This document shows, in pieces, positions 34,124 to 45,565 of a stretch of DNA of 64,000 nt. Location: assembly GCF_032854445.1 (NCBI RefSeq), contig NC_088302.1:45854521-45918520 (forward strand). Reading direction: 5' to 3'. The first letter of the stretch is position 1; every line of letters begins with the position of its first letter. The notes under the pieces are model-generated. The model made no database searches. It was not told the origin of the DNA and worked only from the letters and a program-made list of their open reading frames with translations. The stretch comes from Liolophura sinensis (taxonomy: Eukaryota > Mollusca > Polyplacophora > Chitonida > Chitonidae). The position numbers and the translations under genes are program-made.

Positions 34124-36283
34124 TCTACAGTGATAATCAGTTCACACAGGGTTTGGAGGAGCCCCTCATCTAAAGTGATCATCAGGTGACACAAGGTTTG
34201 AGTGAACCCCTCATCTACAGTGATCATCAGGTGACAGGGTTTGAGTGAACCCCTCATCTACAGTGATCATCAGTTGACGCAAGGTTTGAGTGAACCCCTC
34301 ATCTACAGTGATCATCAGGTAACACAAGGTTTGAGTGAAACCCTCATTTAAAGTGATCATCAGGTGACACATGGTTTGAGTGAACCCCTCATCTACAGTG
34401 ATCATCAGGTGACACAAGGTTTGAGTGAACCCCTCATCTACAGTGGTCATCAGGTGACACATGATTTGGGTGAACTTCTCATCTACAGTGATCATCAGGT
34501 GACACATGGTTTGAGTGAGCCCCTCATCTACAGTGATCATCAGGTGACACATGATTTGGGTGAACTCCTCATCTACAGTGATCATCAGGTGACACATGAT
34601 TTGGGTGAACTCCTCATCTACAGTGATCATCAGGTGGCACATGGTTTGAGTGAGCCCCTCATCTACAGTGATCATCAGGTGACACAAGGTTTGAGTGAAC
34701 CCCTCATCTACAGTGATCATCAGGTGACAGGGTTTGAGTGAACCCCTCATCTACAGTGATCATCAGTTGACGCAAGGTTTGAGTGAACCCCTCATCTACA
34801 GTGATCATCAGGTAACACAAGGTTTGAGTGAAACCCTCATTTAAAGTGATCATCAGGTGACACATGGTTTGAGTGAACCCCTCATCTACAGTGATCATCA
34901 GTTGACGCAAGGTTTGAGTGAACCCCTCATTTACAGTGATCATCAGGTGACACATGATTTGAGTGAACCCCTCATCTACAGTGGTCATCAGGTGACACAA
35001 GGTTTGAGTGAACCCCTCATCTACAGTGATCATCAGTTGACGCAAGGTTTGAGTGAACCCCTCATCTACAGTGATCATCAGGTGACACATGATTAGAGTG
35101 AACCCCTCATCTACAGCGGTCATCAGGTGACACAAGGTTTGAGTGAACCCCTCATCTACAGTGATCATCAGGTGACACATGGTTTGAGTGAACCCCTCAT
35201 CTACAGTGGTCATTTGGTGACACATGGTTTGGGTGAACCCCTCATCTACAATGGTCATCAGGTGACACAGGGTTTGAGTGAACCCTTCATTTAAAGTGGT
35301 CATCAGGTGACACATGATTTGGGTGAACTCTTCATCTACAGTGGTCATCAGGTGACACAAAGTTTGGGGGAGCCCCTCATCTACAGTGATCATCAGGTGA
35401 CACATGGTTTGAGTGAACCCCTCATCTACAGTGGTCATCAGGTGACACATGTTTTGGGTGAACCCCTCATCTACAGCGGTCACAAGGTGACTCATGGTTT
35501 GAGTGAACCCCTCATCTACAGTGATCATCAGGTGACACAGGGTTTGAGTGAACCCCTCATCTACAGTGATCATCAGGTGACACAGGGTTTGAGTGAACCC
35601 CTCATCTACAGTGATCATCATGTGACACAAGGTTTGAGTGAACCCCTCATCTACAGTGATCATCAGGTGACACATGATTTGAGTGAACCCCTCATTTACA
35701 GTGATCGTCAGGTGACACATGGTTTGAGTGAACCCCTCAATTACAGTGATCATCAGGTGACACAAGGTTTGAGTGAACCCCTCATTTACAGTGATCATCA
35801 GGTGGCACAAAGTTTGGGGGAGCCCCTCATCTACAGTGATCATCATGTGACACAGGGTTTGAGTGTCCCTCATCTACAGTGATCATCAGGTGACACAGGG
35901 TTTGAGTGAACCCCTCATCTACAGTGGTCATCAGGTGACACAAGGTTTGAGTGAACCCCTCATCTACAGTGATCATCAGGTGACACAGGGTTTGAGTGAA
36001 CCCCTCATCTACAGTGATCATCAGGTGACACATGGTTTGAGTGAACCCCTCATTTACAGTGATCATCAGGTGACACAGGGTTTGAGTGAACCTCTCATTT
36101 ACAGTGATCATCATGTGACACAAGGTTTGAGTGAACCCCTCATTTACAGTGATCATCAGGTGACACAAGGTTTGAGTGAACCCCTCATTTACAGTGGTCA
36201 TCAGGTGACACAAGTTTGGGTGAGGCAGTCATGTACAATGATTATCAAGTGACACATGGTTTAGGTGAACCCCTCATCTATTT
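34123..36283. repeat. 45-bp minisatellite array, about 48 copies
   Basis: The unit is GTGATCATCAGGTGACACAA, GGTTTGAGTGAACCCCTCAT, CTACA, 45 bp. Copies differ by a few substitutions at favoured positions (GTGATC/GTGGTC, ACACAA/ACACAT, TTTGAG/TTTGGG, CATCTACA/CATTTACA). Since 45 is 15 codons and the unit lacks stops in several frames, long open frames appear on both strands: repeats of SEPLIYSDHQVTQGL on + and CHLMITVDEGFTQTL on -. At least two units, near 34231 and 34724, are 43 bp (they lack two bases of the CACAAGG part), and another two-base loss is near 35866. Such open frames are expected from the unit length and are not evidence of a gene. Confidence 0.97.
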
Positions 36284-36369
36284 GGTTAGAGTGGGCCTGT
36301 ATTACTTGTAGATGCATACATGTGATACTGACCCCAACGCGATTTCTCTACTCTCTGTACTACAATTCC

Positions 36370-36965
36370 TCACAAAGATCTTATTGAAAGAATATCGTCG
36401 TTAATTGTTTCGATATTTGTTAAAACAGCTCACCGTTACATTAACGTCAGAAGCATTAAGGCTTTCTTTAGTTCTACTATTTATAAAGGTTACCACTCAT
36501 GGGATGTTACATTATTTATTGAATTACTTGAATTTCTAATTAATAACATCTATGGGGGAAATCGGGGATGCCATTTACCAACAGTGCATAGGTATTCCAA
36601 TAGGTACCAGTTATGCGCCTCTTTTGGCAGACCTATACATGTTTTCATATGAATACGACTATATGCAGAAATTACTTAAAAGCAATATCTTTTTTATTTT
36701 TTTAAAGCTCGATCCTTTTCATTTACCAAGCGGTGTATTCATGATCTACTGGCATTAAATAACCTTCATAATGCTGAAGCGGTGAAGGAAATCTAACCGC
36801 CTTCATTGGATTTAAAGGAGACAACAGATAGTCCTGATGGTACATCTTATTTGGATCTATAGCTGTGCAAAGACGAACAAGGTCTCCTTTCACGCCTCCT
36901 TAACGACAAAAGGGATAATTTAATGTTTCATATTGTAAATTATCCTTATTTATATATATATATAT

Positions 36966-37062
<97 letters not shown>

Positions 37063-37205
37063 TGCCCTGTAGCATTTGTCAGATCTTGCGTAAATTGTGA
37101 TGACTTTAATCTGCGTCACAAGTTGTTAGTTCAAAAACTAGTTTGTCAAGAATACTCCATCAAACGCCTTCGTTCTAAGTTTCTCAAGTAAGGCAGGTAA
37201 GGGCA
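36370..37205 (+). mobile_element. Decayed reverse-transcriptase fragment, probably Penelope-like
   Basis: The stretch around 36550-36690 encodes GIPIGTSYAPLLADLYMFSY, matching the RT signature G-x-P-x-G-T-x-x-A-P-L-L-A-D-L seen in many unclassified metazoan retroelements, probably Penelope-like. Weaker matches follow at about 36800-36950 (NDKRDNLMFHIVNYPY-like) and after the microsatellite at 37070-37190. The element is broken and old, carries several disruptions and is split by an AT microsatellite. No ends are recognised, so family assignment is tentative. Confidence 0.6.
36948..37060. repeat. (TA)n microsatellite inside the RT fragment
   Basis: Just over 100 bp of almost pure TA repeats with one short interruption (ATAAAATA) near the left end. 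Confidence 0.97.
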
Positions 37206-37630
37206 GTCCGTTCAGAATCTCTGGAGTTGCATTGTGATCAACCACATAGACGGCGCTGTTATCGTTATGTATATATCTATCGCGTACATGGTATTTAACA
37301 ACACAGATAGCTTTTATACAGACCAGCATGTCATGTGTAACATCATAGATGGTGCCTCTTGTAGTATGAGATCCTTACATATTAACGGGAAAGACGTAAT
37401 CCTCCATTACTTTTGAATCACAATCTCCTCATGTATCTAACACCGCTTACCCTGGGGCTAGGGGCCGTAAAGGCAGCCATCCTTAATTCATCTGCATGAA
37501 GCCTTTATGAACAGTTGCGATCAAAGCGCAACTGGGATACCTTGTTTAATTGTTATTTGACCTAGAACTCATTCATGGACTACGAATTTGAACTTTGATA
37601 TGGAATTCTTGCCTGGAATATCATCTGTCT

Positions 37631-37877
37631 GCCCGGCATCATTGAAAACTGATGACCGCTTCTCTCTTGTGTTACGGCTTTATTTCTTATTTGTATAATT
37701 TCTTATATATCTTTGTCTTTGGGAGCTAGTGTTAAACGTTGTTTTGGAAATGACTGCCCGTCATCATTGAAAACTGATGACCGCTTCTCTCTTGTGTTAC
37801 GGCTTTATTTCTTATTTGTATAATTTCTTACATATCTTTGTTTTTGGGAGCTAGTGTTAAACGTTGTTTTGGAAATG
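37631..37877. repeat. 125-bp tandem duplication, two copies
   Basis: GCCCGGCATCATTGAAAACT through GTTTTGGAAATG at 37631-37755 is repeated from 37756 with very few differences (for example TATATC/CATATC and GTCTTTGG/GTTTTTGG). The high identity implies a recent event. Confidence 0.92.
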
Positions 37878-37983
37878 GATCTTGCGAATATCGACTTGGA
37901 ACGCCCTTTACCGACTACGAATGGTATATGAATGTCGGGCATGACGCTTATATTCGGTGGACAAAGTCATGCCAACAGCTTAT

Positions 37984-38122
37984 GTGGTTTTGGTGGACTT
38001 GTCATGCTGGCATCTGTACGTGGTTTGTATAGACTTGTCATGCTGACAGTTGTACGTGGTTTGGGTAGACTTATACTGGGAGCTGTATATGGTTTGAGTG
38101 GACTTGCTATTCTAGCATCTTT
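37984..38122 (+). repeat. Imperfect 36-bp repeat, about 4 copies
   Basis: Units read GGTTTTGGTGGACTTGTCAT then GCTGGCATCTGTACGT, and GGTTTGTATAGACTTGTCAT then GCTGACAGTTGTACGT, followed by two diverged copies. One frame encodes 12-residue hydrophobic repeats like GLVMLASVRGLY. Coding use is not supported. Confidence 0.65.
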
Positions 38123-40249
38123 TTGTGATTGTAATTGTAATCATGTCAATTGCACAAAATTTGGGTGACACTGGCAGTTACATGGGCGGATGCAAATGAG
38201 TCGAATTGGTTCGTAACCGTGTATATTCCTTAGTCTCCAGCTGGAAAGGATTGCAGTTAGCAGTCTGGTGCCACTTTATGAAAATGGCAGCGGCAGAATG
38301 GCTTGATTCTAAGGAACGACTCACTGCTAGTCACCTACAAATTGTTTAGACTGCTGATGCTAAGCGCTACAAGGGATTTGATTTGGATTCTCATTCTGGC
38401 CTGTACATGGTGTGGCTCTGTGGAATTGCGTTTGTATTCAATAGCTACAAAACGATTGGTCGGGCTTTGCATACTGATATATGATAATAGTTTTGTTGCC
38501 GGAGTTATCATACTCACATATAATAACAAATGATTTGCATAAACACCGCCTTTCCTCGGGGATACTTCAGATAGTTTGGTCTGTTGATTCCACAGCGAGT
38601 AAACTAGAAAGGCAATTTTGTTTTTCTATATTTTGTAAGTAGTCGTTTTTGACTATGGAATAAAATGATTGATTGGTAGAACAACCACTGCTTCAGTATA
38701 AGCCTTAACTAATTTCCCGTCGAATTTACGTCACGTGATATGCGTATGTCCGAATCGCATGATAAACGGCGATAATACACGTTTCCGGGGCTTAACCTGA
38801 AATTAGGCACTGACCATTGTCGTATTGACATGAGTCTACCCTTATTTCACTCAGCTATCACCTTCATCACAAGACCAGTGTTTTTGATCGGAGACTTCTG
38901 GGCTTTATGGCGTAGGTGATTGATAGTACAATGTTAGATATACGTGTCAGAATAGATTAAGTTACAATAATATCACTTGGAATTGGATCCGATAATACGT
39001 CTTGATTGCGCATGACGCTACAGTGTTCAGATCGTACCACAAAACACATTTGACCAACGTACAAGTGAAAACGCAAGCATATATCGGTTATATATCGAAC
39101 GAACAATCGTGTATGGAATACATATTGCTTCATAATGGTAATATGCCAGGTTAGATCCTTTTAGTATATGTAATATGTAGTACAGTGTATGTTGACGTTC
39201 ACCAATTTCCATCAAATTCGCTGACACACCTGGATTTCACGTACACTGACGTTAATCTTGACAGTATGAAAAGCGCGATTTCCCTGGGGAGTTTAGCGTT
39301 TCCCTGAGTGTTTGGGGTTTTAACGTCGTACTTAACATGTTTTCAGTCATGTGACGACGAGGACTCATTGGGTGCGTGTACATTATATTATGTGAATATT
39401 ATATGTTAATACCGAGTAAAGTAATCTAGTTTTGTTGTCGGTTATCTCTGTGTATAAATTGCAGTGAATTTATGGACTGTTGCTTGTCACTGCATATTAG
39501 ACCGGCAGTTTCAGATTGCCAGTCCTTGCCTACAGGTGTGCAGATCCTGAATGTAACGCTCTGTGCAAGCACTTTGTAGTTATAAGAAGTGATATCGTTA
39601 CTCGATGAAAGGATTTATTGCCCACAGTGTTCAGATTTAGGCGAAGCCATTCTTCACTTCTTAACGCCTCCGACTTCTTGATCGGCCTAGCTCGGAGAGA
39701 AAGGCCTCCTGTTGGCACGCCTGCATGTTTACTAATAGGCTTACCTGTGAGCGGGTTGTCAAGACTTAGATACCAAGTCACGGGCAGACAAGCCAACCGT
39801 GGAGCTGTATTACGAATCGTATACTAAGACTATATGACCAGCAGTTTGCACATAGTGACAGCGGAATGGGGAGAGTGATTTTGGCTTTGCTGCACTCCAA
39901 AGTGGAGTTAAAAGGAGAGTGTTACCATATAGAGTGATTCCTTGGAATTATCATCATTAAAAACAGAAATCCGAACACTGAGGTAAGTTCATTATTGCGT
40001 CCTTGATGTAGTTTGGACCACAAACGTTTTTGACGCGTGGAAACTTAAAGCGGTGCACAGTGAAGGGGTTCGTGTACATGTTGGCCGCTTGGCTCGTTCA
40101 AATTACTGTAACCCAAGAAGGACTGTCACGATTCCTAAAGTCCCAATTTTCGCAGAAGCTAATCAGCCTTGGCTGGAATCCAACTTCAGCTATATGGCTC
40201 TGTATCAGCTTCATTCTAGAAGTTTTGTCAAATACCTTGGGTGGTATAG
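38123..40249. other. Intergenic; possible 5' UTR exon of the 43.4-kb gene ends near 39982
   Basis: No coding exon is seen. A strong donor context CTGAG|GTAAGT at 39982/39983 could end a non-coding first exon of the ORF at 43415, but nothing else supports it. A SINE-B tail fragment sits at 39297-39385. Confidence 0.25.
39297..39385 (-). mobile_element. SINE-B tail fragment
   Basis: GTGTTTGGGGTTTTAACGTC, GTACTTAACATGTTTTCAGT and CATGTGACGACGAGGACTCA match the SINE-B tail in reverse complement. Confidence 0.85.
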
Positions 40250-40346
40250 TATCCCCCTTGCTCTGTCGGGTTTCCAGGGCCCATGAACTTGAGCACCGTC
40301 GTATTGTTGAAATATTCTTGGGTATACGCCTTAATACACCAGTTAG
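40250..40346 (+). mobile_element. SINE-A remnant, strongly decayed
   Basis: CTCTGTCGGGTTTCC, GTCGTATTGTTGAAATATTC and TTGGGTATACGCCTTAATAC then ACCAGTTA follow the order of the SINE-A 3' end. Confidence 0.65.
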
Positions 40347-41106
40347 CTAAGTTAACAATTAATTTGTATACCCACCGATCCGTTAATCTTTTTGCTAATG
40401 TTGCACTGTTTTCCTTGTGATATCTTCTAGCTATAAACCCTCACTTTGATAATGCTGATAAACTCCCATTGGTAAAATGGTGTGGTAATGTCGATTGCTA
40501 TATACAGATAGCATATTTTCAAGCTTTGCCATGCCTATATAAGGTAAGAAAAGGTACCTATAAAACATAGGCCAGCAGTATTGTTAGTTATATATGCACG
40601 AGTTCAATGGATATCGTGTCTTCAGTTAACATTTGCTCCCAGCTGCGCTTAGACTCTTTGTATATCGGACGTTTAGATGCTGCTTACTAACCAGTTAGTT
40701 TGATTAACACGTAAGAATTAACATTTAAGCGAGATTTTCTTGTCGAGTCTTTTCCCGTGTTTATCTCGCTGATCATGTCGTCATTTCTGTTCAGGCACCG
40801 GAGTAATATGTTTATGGGAAGTTCTTAACGTATAAGGCAGAAGACTTATCATGTCATCACCTAGTAATGGGTGATAATGTGTGGGGAAGTGATAGGTCTG
40901 TTTGTTGGGTGACATAGTTTGGTAACTTGTATATACGACGTCAAACACACCTTTTATTTCAGGATTGATTTAGCCCTATACCGCACTACACAATAAAGAA
41001 AACCAACCCTTCTATATAATAACTAAGAATCCCTATAATATATATATATAGTTTGAGAAGGCAGTTTTATACAGCACAATGAGTAAGTCTCCATAAACTA
41101 TCATTG

Positions 41107-41272
41107 AGCGAGGCCCAATGACCCCGGAGCCTCTCACCAATGCGATCGCTGAGAGTTCAACTCCCAGGTCGCACATGGGAAGGTCTACCAGCAAGCTGCA
41201 GGTATGCCCTTTTTTCCCTAAGGATAATATTTCTTAATACCTTGTAAAACTCCAATTAAATACATAAATTAT
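41107..41272 (+). mobile_element. SINE-A copy with internal deletion
   Basis: AATGACCCCGGAGCCTCTCA, CCAATGCGATCGCTGAGAGT, GGGAAGGTCTACCAGCAA and a tail CTTGTAAAACTCCAATTAAA match SINE-A. Much of the middle body is missing. Confidence 0.8.
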
Positions 41273-43396
41273 TTCACTACTGTATAGTAGGAGGTCGTGC
41301 ATAGGGACTCCGCATGGCAAAATTAGTAATAGTCCATATACATCTTCGGACCGTTGGGCGTCGTGTTGCGGCCGGTGGATGAAGTGTTGGCGGCGATGGG
41401 TCGCAACATGACAATCGAATACGTCCAGTGGGGGCAACAACGTGACAATATTGTGGCCACTGTATACAGCCGATGGGCGTCAGTTTGCGGCCTATAGGGA
41501 GGTTATGTTGCAGCCGGTCGGCGTTGCGTTACTTATGCCTGCCTTAGTTATGCCGTGCCGGGCCCCAGAAATACATCCCGAAATGAAAATTGAATCCAAC
41601 ACTACTTGGTATATTTATAAAGTTGTCGATAAAGTGTGCGTGCTTATGTCTTTTTGACCACCGGCGGAAATGAAAGGACCCAAGCATTTTTGCTGCTCTC
41701 ATTGAACGGGGTTGTAGGCTTATTTGGCTGATTGCTTGAACGACTTAAGGATCAACTGTAATGTTCCTCACGTTGTGTTTTGATCTAAGGTAGATATTGA
41801 GCGTCTTAAACGGAAATGTATCATAGCTGATCGTATGCAAGGTTTAATTTAGATACAGAATGATATACGAGTACTTACACTGGAGTACATACACTGCGAT
41901 AGCATGGAATTGAGACCAAATCCTTTTGTTCACACGCTAAATGTATATTGTTGTTGCTTCTTTAGTCGATCTGCATATCAACCAATCACCGAACACGTGC
42001 CTACTCCGGTCTGGGCAAACAGACAATAGATTTTGTATAATTATCTCGAATACTGACATACATAAACTTTATAAATTCAGTCCACACATAAAAGTCTTTC
42101 TATCAAGGTAGAAAATGGGTTATAAAGGTAAATCTCGTATACGAATATGAATAATTTTCCTCAGTGCATAAAAATAAAAAGGGTTTGTTTCGGTGACTTT
42201 ATTACCCACGAGACAACCAATAAATCAATCATTTATCACTCAACAATAAAGTTTATCGATCTACCCCTACAGTGGTAGATTTTGACTTACTGTAAGCTTT
42301 TTTGACTTGCCTACCATTGACATAAATGAAGTATAGGGTTTATAGTCTTGGTTCGGAATACAACCTGCCCCTTTCATTCGCCAAACATAAGAGCTCCAGA
42401 TCTTTAAAGCTAGGGCTTTACATACATATAAAGCACACAGTTGTGTATGCCAATCATCGCACAGGTGATTAATCACCTCGCCCTTACCCCCATGTCTGTC
42501 TTTAAAATAAACGACCAGCTGCCAGAATTGTCATGAGACTCAAACTCTAGTGGCACAATCAATACACCTCCCCCCCCCCCCCCCCCTTTCCGGGATAGAC
42601 TTCGCCTGTTTATTGTCCAGGTATAGGTGACTACATGTAACCCACATCAGTCTGGGTGCTGCCCGTTTCTGTTGCCATGGGAACATATGGTATCTTGTCA
42701 ACACCATGGAAACGGGTAAAGTACACACTGTGGTCAGACGCAATTTTTAGTACTTCTGCACGCTCTACCACCGTAAACATATGTTGCATGCACAGGTAAG
42801 ACATTCCACTAAAATATCTTCCAGCTTTTATCAAATGTGCAAACTTCTTCCATCCTCACTCACCTAAGTATTCGTCTTTCGCGTCCGAAATGTAAGCGTT
42901 TTTAGAAATGTGGGTTGACAGCGTGACTGAGACCTTGAATATGAGCAAGCACAAATATCACTTGCATTTTAATTACTCTTGTCAGTAAAATAGAATATAT
43001 AAAGTGGGTCAAGTCGAACTCGTTCTCTTATGCTCACAAGGTTCTCCTGTTCCTGGGCCATTATGTTTGTATAGGTCATAGGTCTTTTCAGTACGAGAAC
43101 GTCTGAGGTATGTAATTGCATTTTGAGTGCTCATACACGGTTGTGAGAAGAATAACTTCATGGTTTCGCCATTTCTCTGCTCAAAGCTGCTACCTGTTAT
43201 TACTAACAAATTAGAGCACATACACTGTGCATGTTATGACATATTATAGGAATATTATCTGATCTGAATAGGCTGTTTTATATTTTCTGTGAAGTTCAAA
43301 AGCGGCCGAATCTTAACGATACTAGTTAGTCTTCAAAATCTTATGAATTCTGTTTTAAAATTGCAATTAAGGTTTATTCTTCTATACTATCGCAGG
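41273..43396. other. Intergenic, no gene recognised
   Basis: GC-richer motif repeats (GGGCGTCGTGTTGCGGCC, GGGCGTCAGTTTGCGGCC) occur at 41366-41530, and a poly-C run of about 18 lies near 42570. No exon is supported. Confidence 0.45.
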
Positions 43397-43414
43397 TAAC
43401 TTCAAGCCGGTGTC

Positions 43415-44041
43415 ATGGAGAAGCCAATACTGACTGCATTTGATCGTAAGGTGAATGAACTATGCCGTTTACAGAAAGAGGTGTCCGGCCATCTTGCCAG
43501 ACTGAACGTCTTACGTAGCCGTTATATGGATTGGTTCAATCGGAAACATCAATCTTTTCTTGACGCCGTGAAAGCAGTTCAGGTTAGCATGCCACAGCTC
43601 CTGCCCAAACACATTACTTGTATTCGCCATTACAGAGCCACCCTGGACATGGCCAAAAAGATCTCCACCAATGGTAAGGCCAGGATGGGACTGGTGGACA
43701 AAATGGAAGAATACCTTGGTTTCTGGGGTGCCCTGCTGGTACTCAAAGAAGAAAATGACGCTGTATATGACAAAATAGATCAATTCTGTCGCAGTATTCA
43801 AAGACTCCGGGATCCCGAGATTAAAGATCAAATAGACAAACTCAAGTCGAAACTTTCACTAGCGTTCTCGGAAGACTGGGATTTTACCAGCGTTAACAAC
43901 GAAAAAGATAATTTGTTTACGTATAAGATATCGACTCAGGATCAGGAATTTCTGGGATTTGTGGGTTATATTCCGTATTTGTTGACATTTGCAACCAAGG
44001 TTTGTTATTTTTGTGGAAAACTTCATGTGGAGAAAGAATGA
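43415..44041 (+). CDS. Uncharacterised helical protein, 208 residues
   Basis: A single intact ORF begins at an ATG 18 bp after a good acceptor (ATCGCAG at 43396), so a non-coding upstream exon is likely. I do not recognise the family. Residues 1-150 are charged and heptad-like (FDRKVNELCRLQKEVSGHLA, DQIDKLKSKLSLAF), predicting helices or a short coiled coil. The tail holds a hydrophobic stretch (FLGFVGYIPYLLTFATKV) and a CYFC pair. No signal peptide or catalytic motif is seen. A possible donor ACCAAG|GTTTGT near 44000 could replace the last 14 or so residues with another exon. Codon use looks unremarkable and the frame is clean over 627 bp in AT-rich DNA, which argues for a real gene. It may be a lineage-specific gene. 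Confidence 0.7.
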   Translation: MEKPILTAFDRKVNELCRLQKEVSGHLARLNVLRSRYMDWFNRKHQSFLDAVKAVQVSMPQLLPKHITCIRHYRATLDMAKKISTNGKARMGLVDKMEEYLGFWGALLVLKEENDAVYDKIDQFCRSIQRLRDPEIKDQIDKLKSKLSLAFSEDWDFTSVNNEKDNLFTYKISTQDQEFLGFVGYIPYLLTFATKVCYFCGKLHVEKE

Positions 44042-44162
44042 TTATAGTGTGTACCGGTATGTACGCAGGCATGGTATGTTGAACTCTGGTTCAAGACTAG
44101 TGAGCGAACCGTTGGGCTCCCATATTTAATGGGAAATTTTTCCTTACGTATAAGTTTAATAC

Positions 44163-44309
44163 GGGCTCTCAGCAACCTGCTATCGGTCGTGGTTTTCTCC
44201 AGTTCTCTGTCCTGTTTCCTCCCACCATATAATGCTCGCCGACTTCGTAAAAGTGAAACATTCTTGAGTTACACGGCGTAAAAAAAACAATCAAATAAAT
44301 CAATAAATT
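44163..44309 (+). mobile_element. SINE-A copy, 3' half
   Basis: CAGCAACCTGCTATCGGTCG, CTGTTTCCTCCCACCATATA and TTGAGTTACACGGCGTAAAA then CAATCAAATAAATCAATAAA. Confidence 0.88.
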
Positions 44310-45297
44310 GAAAACTAATATCTGAAAATGAACACGAAACATAGTTTTCCTAATATGCACGGTTAAATTTCATAATAACACAATTTAAAACTGTCTTGAA
44401 TGGAAGACAGTCTTTGGTTTGTTATGGAAGCGATCAGGGGAAAATACGGTCCTTTAAACACACCACTTGTCGCAACTTGGTGATGACGATTCTTTTAAAC
44501 GTAGATGGATTTATTGTCTTCGTGCATTGTTATAATTGACCCATGTTATAATCTACTATAATTTAGGAATTTTTAAGGAATACACATGCCGCGAGGCCAC
44601 ATTGTCATCCAAGTAGGTTGTGTCAGTTAATTTACATCGGGTTCAACGCCACTTCGACAAATGATATCATGAAGGTCTCTCATATAGTATACTGACTGTC
44701 ATGCATCAAATGATCTCAATACTTTGTTACTAGAACACTATAGCGGTGCCATAAACTTCATCCATGACGTCCAATCCTTAGAAAAATGAAGGCTTGGCCA
44801 GACAGTTACATTTATAACATTAATGTCTGAAATATACAAATATGAAAGGAATGAAAACAAAGACATAATGTTGAGGTGTGTTAAAGTTCGCCATAATAAA
44901 ACCTCAAGAATACATTAACAATGGTACATATGATTGTAAGGCAACTGTGAGTGAAATGTTAAAAATGGGTATAACAAGACACAATACGACAGCAAAGAAA
45001 TACCGTGGCTATATACGTGATTGTCAAGAGCACGTGCGTTTATCGCGGAAACCAGAATATGCCTGTGCATGGATGTGAAGAATCAAACATAACGATCAGG
45101 ATCAGTATGGCTTGCTGACGCCATGTTCTTCACAAAGACACTTGCATTTGTTTTTTGAGGAACTGTTCTCCGACTGGAAGATAGTGTTAATTAGATCCGG
45201 TTATTTGACCGCGGCTATTCTATAGTAGTGATAGAAGCCTTATTAAGAGAGAACAGTCTACGGCTCTTCCATATTAGTGATGGAAACCTTATTGAGT
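44310..45297. other. Intergenic, nothing recognised
   Basis: An open frame at 44878-45078 lacks homology or splice support and is not called. Confidence 0.4.
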
Positions 45298-45565
45298 GAA
45301 TGTGTGTGTAGAGTTTAACGTCGCTCTTAACAATTTTCAGTCATATGACGGCGAAAAAGTCCATGCAATGCATGTACGTGTAATGTGTTTCCTTGTTGCA
45401 AGTCGGATTTCCACCGCCCTCTTAATCAGTGCTGCTTCACTGAGACGACTTACCGAAGGCAAGTAAGTTGCCCCACTCGTCACTATACTGATACGGGTCA
45501 ACCAGTCGTTGCACCTTCCCCTTAATGCTGAACGCCAAACAAGGAAACTACAACTTTTAAGGCCT
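45298..45565 (-). mobile_element. SINE-B copy, degraded
   Basis: GTGTGTGTAGAGTTTAACGT, CGCTCTTAACAATTTTCAGT and CATATGACGGCGAAAA form the tail; CACTATACTGATACGGGTCA and CTTTTAAGGCCTTCATG are body blocks. Confidence 0.8.

Noticed and set aside
34211-35882. Long open frames on both strands (179, 389 and 191 residues) as repeat-protein genes
   Set aside because: They arise because the minisatellite period is 45 bp. Both strands are equally open, frames break where unit length changes, and there is no start context, splice site or homology.
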